In this document: in pieces, positions 17,596 through 25,855 of the stretch | How positions within the stretch are numbered: position 1 is the stretch's first letter | How the letters are laid out: every line of letters starts with the position of its first letter | Origin: HXMU1420-13 sp034669965 | GTDB lineage: Bacteria; Bacteroidota; Rhodothermia; Balneolales; Balneolaceae | Reading direction: 5' to 3' | DNA length: 64,000 nt | NCBI GenBank assembly: GCA_034669965.1 | Contig: JAXMOK010000012.1 | Location: 1-64,000 of the forward strand | The notes under the pieces: model-generated | The model's input: only the letters and a program-made list of their open reading frames with translations | Database searches by the model: none | Told to the model about the DNA's origin: nothing | Made by a program: the position numbers and the translations under genes

Positions 17596-18003
17596 TCATT
17601 CCTCAGTTACAAAATCCTTTGGGTGGATGGCCATCTCAGGGAACTCGGAAAGGATTTTCTTATCAAATGTGAGTAATGGTACTTCTAAATCTTTAGCCAG
17701 CGCAACAAATTCGCAATCGTAAGAAGTACATAATGAGTTTCGTGCTAATTCTATAACAATATTAGAATCTACTTCGAATTCGTTGCCGGAGAGATGTTCT
17801 TCAGCATATTGAATGCTTAGTAATGTATCTGGAACAGTCGATATTTTATGATAGATGTATTTTATAGCTACATTGCGAATTTCACTTTTCCAGAGAAAAG
17901 GTGCATTCCATACAGCCTCTTTCTTAAATACTCTTTCTGCAAAATTTGTATTTTCGCTAGGAAGCCAAAGATGCGCAATTAAGTTTGTATCAGATACTAT
18001 CAT
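17596..18003 (-). CDS. PIN-domain toxin (VapC/FitB type)
   Basis: A 135-aa PIN domain. Acidic residues fit the family: D5 in 'MIVSDTNLIAHLW', E41 in 'WKSEIRNVAIKY', and the later pair in 'SYDCEFVALAKDLEVPLLTFDKKI'. Such proteins are Mg-dependent ribonucleases. The start overlaps the upstream antitoxin by 14 nt, a classic type II toxin-antitoxin arrangement. RNA target unknown. Confidence 0.85.
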   Translation of the reverse strand: MIVSDTNLIAHLWLPSENTNFAERVFKKEAVWNAPFLWKSEIRNVAIKYIYHKISTVPDTLLSIQYAEEHLSGNEFEVDSNIVIELARNSLCTSYDCEFVALAKDLEVPLLTFDKKILSEFPEMAIHPKDFVTEE

Positions 18004-18238
18004 CTCGATCTCGATTTATAGCTTCGCGAATTTGTTCGGTAGATAGGCTACCCTTCATTTTGCTACGAAGTTTGCGAGCTTTATATAACACCTCTTCCAC
18101 ATTTACTTGATTGGCTCGAAACTGAGATTCGATCAAATAAATCACTTCGTTATTGATAGATCTTCGATTGCGTTTCGCGCGTTCTTTCAGCTTTTCGTAC
18201 ACCTCATCAGGGATATTTTTTATTGTGATATTTGCCAT
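17990..18238 (-). CDS. Ribbon-helix-helix antitoxin (FitA/Arc-like)
   Basis: The N-terminus 'MANITIKNIPDEVYEKLKER' followed by 'AKRNRRSINNEVIYLIES' is a FitA-type ribbon-helix-helix DNA-binding domain; the C-terminal part would hold the PIN toxin. I place the start at the ATG 18238, not the longer frame from 18268. It overlaps the toxin gene by 14 nt. Autoregulation is expected for the family. Confidence 0.85.
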   Translation of the reverse strand: MANITIKNIPDEVYEKLKERAKRNRRSINNEVIYLIESQFRANQVNVEEVLYKARKLRSKMKGSLSTEQIREAINRDRDDSI

Positions 18239-18329
18239 GGTTCCAAATTGGTTGCAATATGATACCAAAAGTTACAAAATTCCGATCGAACTTTTCGCTA
18301 CCTTTGGCGCGCATCAAAATTATAGAAGT

Positions 18330-18944
18330 TTGAACGAGTTACTTTCTGCATTTATCGAAGGCGTAATCGCCACTTCAACCCTTGAATGGATTGCTGTGAT
18401 CACCGGCATAATGAGCGTGTGGTGTTCGATGAAGGAGAACATTCTCGTATACCCGTTCGGCATCGTAAGTGTGCTGATTTATGTGTACCTGGCGTTCAAT
18501 TACAAGCTCTACGCCGATATGGGCGTGAATAGCTATTACTTTGTGATGAGCGTATATGGCTGGATCCACTGGACAGATACTTCCGGGGATCGGGCTCAAA
18601 TTCCGGTTTCAGTAAACGATGCACGTGAGTGGGTAATAACGGCTGTATTATTGATAGGTTCGTTCGGGATCTTAGTTTTTGTTCTGATGAACTTTACCGA
18701 TAGTGATGTTCCAATTTGGGATGCAACCACAACTTGCTTTGCAATTACCGGAATGTGGCTCATGGCACGAAAAAAACTCGAAAACTGGATCGCCTGGATC
18801 ATCTGCGACCTCATTTCTATCCCACTTTATTTTTATAAGGGATTGGTTCTTACCAGCGTGCAATTTTTGTTATTCACGATGCTTGCGATTGCAGGATACG
18901 TGGCATGGAAGAAATCACTAGAAAAAGATTTAATCGCCAATTAA
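18330..18944 (+). CDS. pnuC: Nicotinamide riboside transporter PnuC family
   Basis: A multi-pass membrane protein with PnuC signatures: 'TLEWIAVITGIMSVWCSMKE', 'NILVYPFGIVSVLIYVY', 'YADMGVNSYYFVMSVYGWIHW', and 'NWIAWIICDLISIPLYFYKG'. The frame is open from 18153, but an ATG start at 18237 would collide head-on with the divergent antitoxin start. The TTG at 18330 gives a typical 204-aa protein, so I favour it. Substrate could be nicotinamide riboside or a related vitamin. It complements the nadA/nadC genes at the left end. Confidence 0.85.
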   Translation: MNELLSAFIEGVIATSTLEWIAVITGIMSVWCSMKENILVYPFGIVSVLIYVYLAFNYKLYADMGVNSYYFVMSVYGWIHWTDTSGDRAQIPVSVNDAREWVITAVLLIGSFGILVFVLMNFTDSDVPIWDATTTCFAITGMWLMARKKLENWIAWIICDLISIPLYFYKGLVLTSVQFLLFTMLAIAGYVAWKKSLEKDLIAN

Positions 18945-18997
18945 AAAGTGTTCGACAACTTTTTATTCAAAGTGTGACGCCAACTTATGTGGCAGCA

Positions 18998-19903
18998 TCA
19001 CATCATCAATTTAGAAATAGACTGTGCTAAGTCTGTAACCGATTTCTGGAAATCAAAGCCAATTTCTTCAACGATGTCGATCATTTTAAGTCCACGCGCA
19101 TTTTGAACGATCGTGTTCGCAGTTTCTTCGGATGCAACGATATCCAAAGAAGAAGAAAGTAATCCGATATTCTGTCCGCCTTGGTTCAAGATGGCGTTAA
19201 ACTTGGTGGAGCCAAATGGAGTGGAAGAAAAAGCGACGGCCAGTCGGGTTTGTTCGTTGATCATCAACACCTGATAATAGTTTGGGAGATACAAATCAGG
19301 TTCGGTGCCTTCAAAAGGGAAATAACGAGCGGGATTTGTGGTGTTTATTAATAACGAAGTTGCATTTTCTGTGAGCCAATGAACCATTTCGGGTTGAGCT
19401 TCGCTTCCGGCAAAGCCATGTTCTACCCAGTAATCAAAAGAAGGATTACGTTCATTTGAAGCCGTAAAAGAATCCGGAATAGAATCCAATAAAGTGATCT
19501 GCTCACCGGAAAATCGAAACCAATAATCGTACGAGCCATTGGTTACTAGCAGAAATGGCGCATTCACTTCGGCGTTGTAGCGAGCAATTTGAAGGGCTGC
19601 TTTTTCATCCAGTTTGATAGAGGGCGCTTTGCATTCAACAAGAAGTAACGGCTTGAAATCATCATCGTAACAAATGATATCGGTGCGAGAAGCCGACTTA
19701 TCTTTGGGTAAAGAAACCGGACTTTCGAATGAAATTCGACTTTTCGAAAAACCGACATCATTCAGCAAATACTCAATGAATTGAAGTCGCACTTGTTCCT
19801 CGGGTCGAATAACGTACGTTTTCTTCAGCACCGGATTCCAGAGAACTTTCTGATCCTCTTTGAACCGAATCTGTGGATATTGAAAAAGTGCGGTACTTAT
19901 CAA
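18998..19903 (-). CDS. HsdR N-terminal-domain (type I restriction R_N-like) protein
   Basis: A nuclease-fold protein of 301 aa: 'YVIRPEEQVRLQFIEYLLND', 'SRTDIICYDDDFKPLLLVEC' followed by K (the D...ExK-like pattern), and 'QIARYNAEVNAPFLLVTNG'. This matches the stand-alone HSDR_N family common in Bacteroidota. No helicase or specificity subunit is nearby, so it is not a restriction system by itself. The start is TTG at 19903. Confidence 0.82.
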   Translation of the reverse strand: MISTALFQYPQIRFKEDQKVLWNPVLKKTYVIRPEEQVRLQFIEYLLNDVGFSKSRISFESPVSLPKDKSASRTDIICYDDDFKPLLLVECKAPSIKLDEKAALQIARYNAEVNAPFLLVTNGSYDYWFRFSGEQITLLDSIPDSFTASNERNPSFDYWVEHGFAGSEAQPEMVHWLTENATSLLINTTNPARYFPFEGTEPDLYLPNYYQVLMINEQTRLAVAFSSTPFGSTKFNAILNQGGQNIGLLSSSLDIVASEETANTIVQNARGLKMIDIVEEIGFDFQKSVTDLAQSISKLMM

Positions 19904-19919
19904 AAGAATAAGGTTAATG

Positions 19920-19959
19920 GTTATTGGTTAACGGTTTTGGTTTCCCATTAACCAATAAC
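19920..19959. repeat. Intergenic hairpin, 12-bp perfect stem
   Basis: GTTATTGGTTAA (19920-19931) pairs with TTAACCAATAAC (19948-19959) in the gap between yidC and the HsdR_N gene. It is made of a repeated 'GGTTAATGGTTATTGG' word, the same kind of element as at 6.1, 13.7 and 15.2 kb. Confidence 0.55.
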
Positions 19960-19970
19960 TAATTCCTAAA

Positions 19971-21761
19971 TCACGCTTTAGCAACAGCTGCCTGGTGCGT
20001 AGTTTTATTGATGTATAACTGTTGAAAGATCGACAGAACGTTGAAAATGAGGTAGTATAAACTCAAACCTGATGCAAAGTTGTTGAATACAAACAACAGC
20101 ATTACCGGTAAAAAGTATTGCATCATTTTCATTTGTTGCGCCATCGGGTTGTTGGCACCGCCTGTAGAATTTGCAGCAGAAACTCTGCTTTGGAACACCA
20201 TTGAAACCGTCATCAACAATACCAGTCCGGCAATTTGATCACCTAAAAATGGAATGCTGAATGGAAGACTGATGATATAATCCGGCGCGGAAAGATCGCT
20301 CACCCACAAAAACTCTTCCTGGCGTAATAAGATCGAATTCTGGAAAAATCTCCAAAGTGTGATCAGAATTGGGAACTGAAGCAACATTGGTAAACAACCG
20401 CCAATCGGGTTTACTTTGTTCTTTCGATAAAGCTCCATCGTAGCTTTTTGCTGCTTTGCGGGATCGTTCTTGTGCTTCTCCTGGATCTCTTTCATTTGAG
20501 GCTGTAACTCACGCATGGCCGCCATACTTTTGTAGCTTTTAATAGTAAGCGGCGAAAGTGCGAGTTTAACTAGAAAGGCAAAAATGATTACCAACACTCC
20601 GTAGTTAGAAATGAAACCACTAAAGAAGTTGAAAAACGGAATTACGGCGAATCGCACAAAAGGATCAGAGAACCAACGCAGCCATCCGTAACTAACTTCA
20701 ACCATATCAAAGCCATGCTCATCAAAATCTTTGATATCCAGATAGCGCATCGGGCCCATGTATAATTTCATCGAAACGGTACCATCGGAAGGAATGTCGG
20801 CGGTAACCGTGCTCGTATAACGGTGACGGGTAGTCTGTTGGTCAACCTCTCCGGTGATTTGCCCACTCAAATATGCGCCTTCGGTTTCAGTGACCGGCTT
20901 AATCATTTGAGAGAAAAACTTAGTTTTGGTAGCAACCCAATCAATATTACCGTTTACATTAAGTTCTTGGTAGCCGTCATTTTCTTCGAAATCGGTAACT
21001 TTCAATTGCTCTAGCTCCCCACCGGCATATAAGTAAGAAGTAGTTGCCAGTGCTTCTTGAACACGATCTTTCTCGGTAAATCGTAAGCGAGAATTAAAGC
21101 CAAAATCGATAGCACGGCCAATTATATATTCGCGAACACCAACAAATCGAATGTCTAAATCGATTTCGTACTTGCCACCGTAAATAGTGTAGGTATAAAT
21201 CATTTGTCGGCCATCTCCCAATTCCAGAGCGTACGACAGTTCTTCTACTTCACCTTCTTCCAAAAATACAGAGGAACCCGAAGTGAGCTGTGTAAACAAT
21301 AAGGTGTTGGTATCTACATTATAATTTTCGGTGGTGAGAAAACCAGTGTTATAGGCCGATCGGGTAGTGTCGCCGATCATTTGGATAAGTTGCCCAGACC
21401 ACGTTTTATGATCCTTGAGCGTAAAGGTTGATGGCCCCGCACCTAGGTTTGTAAATACAGCTGTGTATCTCGGCGTTTCAACTACAAATTCTGTTTGCAC
21501 AGAGTCTTGCCCCGAAGAAAAGATCCCTACTGATTGTGGGGCTTGTTCCTCATCAGGAGTAGTAAAAGCAGGTTGGCGTGATTCCGTTTCGGTTGTTACT
21601 TCCGGTAGTTCTTCAACTTGCTCAAGCGCGTTTAAACTATCTTGGATAGCTGCTTCTCGCCGTTGTTCGGCAATTTCTTGTTCGCTTGGCATAGTGAAAT
21701 AAAACCAGCCCAGCATGAGCACAAAAATGAGAGAAAAACCAATTACTGTATTCTTATCCAA
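19971..21761 (-). CDS. yidC: Membrane protein insertase YidC
   Basis: Begins 'MDKNTVIGFSLIFVLMLGWF' (TM1), then a large periplasmic beta-sandwich domain (about residues 85-360), then the conserved five-helix core: 'IISYGVLVIIFAFLVK'-like segment, 'SYKSMAAMRELQPQMKEIQE', 'NPIGGCLPMLLQFPILITLW', and 'MMQYFLPVMLLFVFNNFASG'. At 596 aa it is normal for Bacteroidota. It inserts inner-membrane proteins with or without Sec. Its start is 4 nt from the rnpA stop, so rpmH-rnpA-yidC form one transcript. Confidence 0.96.
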   Translation of the reverse strand: MDKNTVIGFSLIFVLMLGWFYFTMPSEQEIAEQRREAAIQDSLNALEQVEELPEVTTETESRQPAFTTPDEEQAPQSVGIFSSGQDSVQTEFVVETPRYTAVFTNLGAGPSTFTLKDHKTWSGQLIQMIGDTTRSAYNTGFLTTENYNVDTNTLLFTQLTSGSSVFLEEGEVEELSYALELGDGRQMIYTYTIYGGKYEIDLDIRFVGVREYIIGRAIDFGFNSRLRFTEKDRVQEALATTSYLYAGGELEQLKVTDFEENDGYQELNVNGNIDWVATKTKFFSQMIKPVTETEGAYLSGQITGEVDQQTTRHRYTSTVTADIPSDGTVSMKLYMGPMRYLDIKDFDEHGFDMVEVSYGWLRWFSDPFVRFAVIPFFNFFSGFISNYGVLVIIFAFLVKLALSPLTIKSYKSMAAMRELQPQMKEIQEKHKNDPAKQQKATMELYRKNKVNPIGGCLPMLLQFPILITLWRFFQNSILLRQEEFLWVSDLSAPDYIISLPFSIPFLGDQIAGLVLLMTVSMVFQSRVSAANSTGGANNPMAQQMKMMQYFLPVMLLFVFNNFASGLSLYYLIFNVLSIFQQLYINKTTHQAAVAKA

Positions 21762-21765
21762 TGGT

Positions 21766-22197
21766 CTACTTTTTTAAAAGTGGGTGTTCGGCAACGCGGT
21801 TACGCAGTTTACTCAGTAGAGTTACTACATCTTTCTGTATGGTGTCAAAATCGATGTCTGAAGATCGGGCAATAAGCCCAACATGGAGTAAAACCGGAGC
21901 ATTGAGCATAGGTTCAAGCAGTTCCTGATTAAGTCGGAATGATTCTCGCATCAGGCGTTTAATTCGATTTCGTTTAACCGCAGAGCCAATCTTTTTAGGG
22001 GAGATGAATGCGATTTTTAATTCAGGTGAATTGCTTTCGGCAATTCGATATCTGAGAAAAATGGAGGCAGATGACAGTGACGTCGAGTTCGAAAATAGAC
22101 TCTTGAAATTTGTTCTGCCTCGCAGAATTCTAGATTTAGGGAGGGTAAATCTGCGAGGAGAAGGAGCAGCTAAATTACTTTGCTCCTTTTTTCTCAT
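21766..22197 (-). CDS. rnpA: Ribonuclease P protein component RnpA
   Basis: Protein subunit of RNase P (143 aa), which binds the tRNA precursor 5' leader. The signature 'GSAVKRNRIKRLMRESFRLN' and the early 'LPKSRILRGRTNFKSLF' are clear. The only ATG that includes the whole domain is at 22197, placing its first 23 nt inside the 3' end of rpmH in another frame. A partial rpmH/rnpA overlap recalls the full overlap known in Thermus. Confidence 0.93.
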   Translation of the reverse strand: MRKKEQSNLAAPSPRRFTLPKSRILRGRTNFKSLFSNSTSLSSASIFLRYRIAESNSPELKIAFISPKKIGSAVKRNRIKRLMRESFRLNQELLEPMLNAPVLLHVGLIARSSDIDFDTIQKDVVTLLSKLRNRVAEHPLLKK

Positions 22198-22333
22198 CGC
22201 TTACTGTTAATTTATGACGCCCTTTTGCGCGACGGCCTGCAATTACATTACGCCCACTTTTGGTGGACATGCGCTTACGGTATCCGTGCTTGTTGGTGCG
22301 CTTCTTGTTACTAGGTTGAAATGTACGTTTCAT
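22175..22333 (-). CDS. rpmH: 50S ribosomal protein L34
   Basis: A 52-aa, highly basic protein beginning 'MKRTFQPSNKKRTNKHGYRK' and continuing 'RMSTKSGRNVIAGRRAKGRH' and 'KLTVSDEKKGAK'. It is L34 with a short acidic C-terminal extension. ATG at 22331-22333, stop at 22175-22177. It overlaps rnpA by 23 nt and leads the rpmH-rnpA-yidC operon. dnaA, often next to rpmH, is not adjacent here. Confidence 0.97.
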   Translation of the reverse strand: MKRTFQPSNKKRTNKHGYRKRMSTKSGRNVIAGRRAKGRHKLTVSDEKKGAK

Positions 22334-22522
22334 GAATCAGGATGTTTATGTCAATTTCGTAATCCAAAAGACTCCAAATATAAGCAGAAATTCACTCAAG
22401 TTGCACATTAATAATCAGAAAATTTATCGGGTTCTATATTTGTCATGAAATTGGGCAATCTGATCGGCTCAAGTCTTCGTATTCACTAATGAAACACGAA
22501 ATAAAAAAGACAAACAAATTAA

Positions 22523-24034
22523 ATGAACTCGATTAATAAAAAACTATTTATCACGCTTGTTGCATTATCAACAGCGTTTACAGCATGCGACGAAAGTGCA
22601 GTTAGCGAAAATTTAGAAGTAGATACAACCATCCCTGAAGTGCAAGCTAACACACAGGGCACATCAGATGGAAACATGGTAACTATTGCCGAAGTTACGG
22701 CAAAGCAAGATGGGTGGATAGTTATTCACCGATCGAACGCAACGAACGACGGACCAATGGTGCCGGATATCATCGGGAAAACGCAGGTTAGCGCAGGTGT
22801 TAATTCCGATGTAATGATTCAACTTAACGAAGGCGTTTCAAACGACGAAACTCTGTGGGCAATGCTTCATATAGATGACGGCACTATTGGAGAGTACGAA
22901 TTTGACGGCCAAATTGGATTCGACGGTCCGGTTATTGTTGACGAAAACATCGTGATGGTTTCGTTCGAAATCGCGCAAACTAATCCAAAAATCACCGTTC
23001 AGGATCAGGTAAATAAAGGAAACATCTTTTCTATGGATGTTGATGCCGCCGAAGCCGGATGGATTGTAATACATGCATCTAACGCTGATAATAGCGGTCC
23101 TCAAATCCCAGAAATTATTGGAAAAACCATGGTAAACGCCGGAATGAATGAAGGCGTGGAAATTATGGTAGAGGGCGATATAGCCACCAATGCTACTTTA
23201 TACCCAATGTTACATTTCGATACCGGAACCATGGGCGAATATGAATTTGATGGAAATAATGGATTCGACGGACCGGTTCTTGACGGTACTGGAGTTGTGG
23301 TTACTTCTTTTACCGTGAACGAAAATATGTCGACCCTTACGGCGAACGATCAAATGGTAAAGAATAACTCCATCTCTGTGGATGTTAATTCTGATACCGA
23401 TGGCTGGATTGTTGTGCACCGTTCGAATGCTACAAACGACGGTCCCCAGGTTCCTGAAATTATCGGGAAAGCACAAATTACAACCGGTTCAAATACTGGC
23501 GTAGAAATCATGTTCAATGATGGAGAAATTGTTGAAGATGGCGAAACACTGTGGCCAATGGTGCATTACGATACCGGCGAAAAAGGTGTGTACGAATTTG
23601 ATGGTGTTGGTATTCATGACCAACCTGTAGTTACTGCCAATGGCGTATTGATGACTTCCATTACAATCATGGGCGCAACTGCACCATCTGTTATGGCTGC
23701 TGATCAATCAGCGATGGACAACATGGTAACCATTGCTGAAGCTATGATGCAGGAAGATGGATTTGTAGTGCTACACCGTGATAACGGTAGCGATGCTCCG
23801 GTTGTGCCGGCAAGTATCGGTAAAGCAAAATTGTTTTTAGGTAACAATACTAACATCGAGGTAATGCTTGATGACGGTGAAACATTGCAGGCAGGAGAGA
23901 AGGTTTGGGCAATGTTACATATCGATAACGGAACAACTGGTGCCTATGAGTTTGACGGTTCAGCTGAATCGAATGACCCACCGGTTTTCGACGAGTCGAA
24001 TAATGTTGTAATGGTTCAGTTTACTATTCAATAA
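22523..24034 (+). CDS. Lipoprotein with four tandem DUF7282-like repeats
   Basis: A lipoprotein signal ('LFITLVALSTAFTAC') has its likely lipid-anchored Cys at residue 22. Four repeats of about 115 residues follow, each opening like 'DGWIVIHRSNATNDGP..P.IIGK' and closing with a 'MLHxDxGTxGEYEFDG' motif (near residues 115-130, 230-245, 350-365 and 475-490). The repeats resemble DUF7282, a domain I associate mainly with haloarchaeal surface proteins. The protein is acidic. Function unknown; an exposed surface protein is the reasonable inference. It is divergent from rpmH. Confidence 0.78.
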   Translation: MNSINKKLFITLVALSTAFTACDESAVSENLEVDTTIPEVQANTQGTSDGNMVTIAEVTAKQDGWIVIHRSNATNDGPMVPDIIGKTQVSAGVNSDVMIQLNEGVSNDETLWAMLHIDDGTIGEYEFDGQIGFDGPVIVDENIVMVSFEIAQTNPKITVQDQVNKGNIFSMDVDAAEAGWIVIHASNADNSGPQIPEIIGKTMVNAGMNEGVEIMVEGDIATNATLYPMLHFDTGTMGEYEFDGNNGFDGPVLDGTGVVVTSFTVNENMSTLTANDQMVKNNSISVDVNSDTDGWIVVHRSNATNDGPQVPEIIGKAQITTGSNTGVEIMFNDGEIVEDGETLWPMVHYDTGEKGVYEFDGVGIHDQPVVTANGVLMTSITIMGATAPSVMAADQSAMDNMVTIAEAMMQEDGFVVLHRDNGSDAPVVPASIGKAKLFLGNNTNIEVMLDDGETLQAGEKVWAMLHIDNGTTGAYEFDGSAESNDPPVFDESNNVVMVQFTIQ

Positions 24035-24057
24035 GAATAGTAAATGTCCTAAAATAG

Positions 24058-24092
24058 CCTGCTCCGGATGATATCTGGGGCAGGTTTTTTTA
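24058..24092 (+). terminator. Rho-independent terminator
   Basis: CCTGCTCCGG (24058-24067) pairs through two G-U pairs with CTGGGGCAGG (24075-24084), followed by seven T. It is 23 nt past the DUF7282-repeat gene and just before the convergent sterol desaturase stop. Confidence 0.85.
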
Positions 24093-24917
24093 TTTCTGAG
24101 TCTTATCAAATGGCATTTTGAACAAATCTGATAAGCGTTGCTCTTCATCGGGCGCGTACTCTTCTAAGCCTAGCTGAATCTTGTGCTGATCTTTTTTGAT
24201 GCGAAGCGTGCGTAGTATCCGATCCCAAAAAGTGAAAATGGTGCCGTAATTGGAATCAGTTTCGGGTTGATAATTCGAATGATGCACTTTGTGAATGGAT
24301 GGAGTTACAATAAATCGGCTGAGCCACCGATCCACTTTCTCGGGGATTTGAATATTGGCATGATGAAATTGAATCACCCCAATGGCGATGATTTCGTAGG
24401 CAAGTAACTCCCAGAGATGCATACCAAGTGCTATCAACACAAATATTCGGAAAATCGAAGAGAGTATGATTTCACCAATATGAAAACGTGTTGCCGTGGA
24501 TACATCCATAAAAGGATCGGCGTGATGCACTTTGTGGAAACGCCATAAAAACGGAACTTTGTGATTGATTCGATGCCACAGGTACATCCACAAATCGAAT
24601 AAGAGAATTACACCAATGAGCCGCGCCCAATTTGGTAAAACGGGAATGACAGTATCGAGCCAGTTAAATAGCCCAACATTCTGATCACTTGCCCATACCG
24701 TTGCCCACAGCCACAAACCACTAAACAGCGTTACAATGACCACGGCGTTCACCGCGCCCACGGCTAAATTGCGAGCAAAGTGTTTAGTCCGGGTATCCTT
24801 TTTCTGTTGATAAAAATCGAAGAAAGGATGCAAGCTTTCGTACACGCCCAATAAAATGAGCCCGCCTAAAGAAACGGCAACTTGGGTGCCGGATAATAAG
24901 TCGATTACAGCCTGCAT
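24090..24917 (-). CDS. Sterol desaturase / fatty acid hydroxylase family protein
   Basis: A membrane di-iron oxygenase family member (275 aa). The histidine clusters are visible: 'YLWHRINHKVPFLWRFHKVH' followed by H-A-D, 'QFHHANIQIPEKVDRWL', and 'SIHKVHHSNYQPETDSNYG'. About four or five membrane segments. Family members hydroxylate or desaturate lipids, sterols or carotenoids; the substrate cannot be told from sequence. It is monocistronic as far as I can see. Confidence 0.9.
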   Translation of the reverse strand: MQAVIDLLSGTQVAVSLGGLILLGVYESLHPFFDFYQQKKDTRTKHFARNLAVGAVNAVVIVTLFSGLWLWATVWASDQNVGLFNWLDTVIPVLPNWARLIGVILLFDLWMYLWHRINHKVPFLWRFHKVHHADPFMDVSTATRFHIGEIILSSIFRIFVLIALGMHLWELLAYEIIAIGVIQFHHANIQIPEKVDRWLSRFIVTPSIHKVHHSNYQPETDSNYGTIFTFWDRILRTLRIKKDQHKIQLGLEEYAPDEEQRLSDLFKMPFDKTQK

Positions 24918-25096
24918 CGATATCTGTTAGTTGAAAAAATTAAAAATACTGCTTGTTCCTTTAATGCTACAACTTGTCATCATAAGTAGTTCCTATCCGG
25001 GTTATCGAGTACATCAAAGAGTAGAATGGAACAAAACACTGCTAGTTCCCATTTACATAAGTGAAGTTTAATAAAAACAGCAACAAAAATTACATT

Positions 25097-25663
25097 ATGT
25101 ATACCGACAGAACAAAAGATTATACCACAGAATTATTTAATTACAACAAGCATTTGTTAAGTGCTGTAAGAACACAGAAAAGTTCAGATGTTATTAAGAA
25201 TACGAAAGCAGTAACACTATTAAACGATATCGACATTGCGTTAACTAATCAGTTGAACACAATGGAAAGTTTCGATGGTTTATTAAATGAATCGAAAATG
25301 GATCAGTTTAAAGAAAACGCAGCGCGCGTACTCGGCACCATCGCCGGAAGCATTGGCAATATTCGAGAAGATGCCGTTTCGAAAATGATTCGTGATAACT
25401 ACACCGCATTGAGCATGACCGCCAGCGGCTATACCATGTTAAACACGTTAGCCATCAGCAATAAGAACGATGAATTGGCGAATTTTGCAGCCGACAGCTT
25501 AGAGCGTTTGGCGCAGCTAATTACCGAGACTAGCAAAGTGCTACCGTTTGTAGTAGCCGACGAGTTAGTAGATGATCGAAAAGAAGCAGAGCGTATTGGT
25601 GAGCAATCACTAAAAGAAACGCAACTGGCTTGGAAGCCGGAACATCTTTTTGAAGGCGAATAA
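25097..25663 (+). CDS. Hypothetical helical protein (188 aa)
   Basis: Not recognised. Almost entirely helical and soluble: 'YTDRTKDYTTELFNYNKHLL', 'ENAARVLGTIAGSIGNIRED' and 'ELANFAADSLERLAQLITET'. A GTG at 25061 would add 12 poorly fitting, Asn/Lys-rich residues, so I prefer the ATG at 25097. A strong terminator follows, so it is a separate unit upstream of secA. Confidence 0.65.
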   Translation: MYTDRTKDYTTELFNYNKHLLSAVRTQKSSDVIKNTKAVTLLNDIDIALTNQLNTMESFDGLLNESKMDQFKENAARVLGTIAGSIGNIREDAVSKMIRDNYTALSMTASGYTMLNTLAISNKNDELANFAADSLERLAQLITETSKVLPFVVADELVDDRKEAERIGEQSLKETQLAWKPEHLFEGE

Positions 25664-25696
25664 TACTATACCGACCAAATATCAAATTTGGCCACG

Positions 25697-25721
25697 CCCC
25701 GGTTAGCGCCGGGGTTTTTTT
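25697..25721 (+). terminator. Rho-independent terminator
   Basis: CCCCGG-TTAGCG-CCGGGG stem-loop (25697-25714) followed by seven T residues, 33 nt after the helical protein gene. Confidence 0.9.
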
Positions 25722-25855
25722 ATGGGTGATAAATCTGTCAGCACAAAAAGATTGGCTCAATATTTGTCAAAACAATGCAGAACAGTTGAACCACCTTTGG
25801 TTAAAGGTTAACTTTAAGGCTGTTTGAATAAATAATATCCACTCCAAGCGAGATT

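Noticed and set aside
18998..19903. Type I restriction-modification system.
   Set aside because: Only an HsdR N-terminal-type domain is present; no helicase, HsdM or HsdS is nearby.
22334..22522. Possible origin of replication upstream of rpmH.
   Set aside because: No dnaA gene and no cluster of TTATCCACA-type boxes that I can see.
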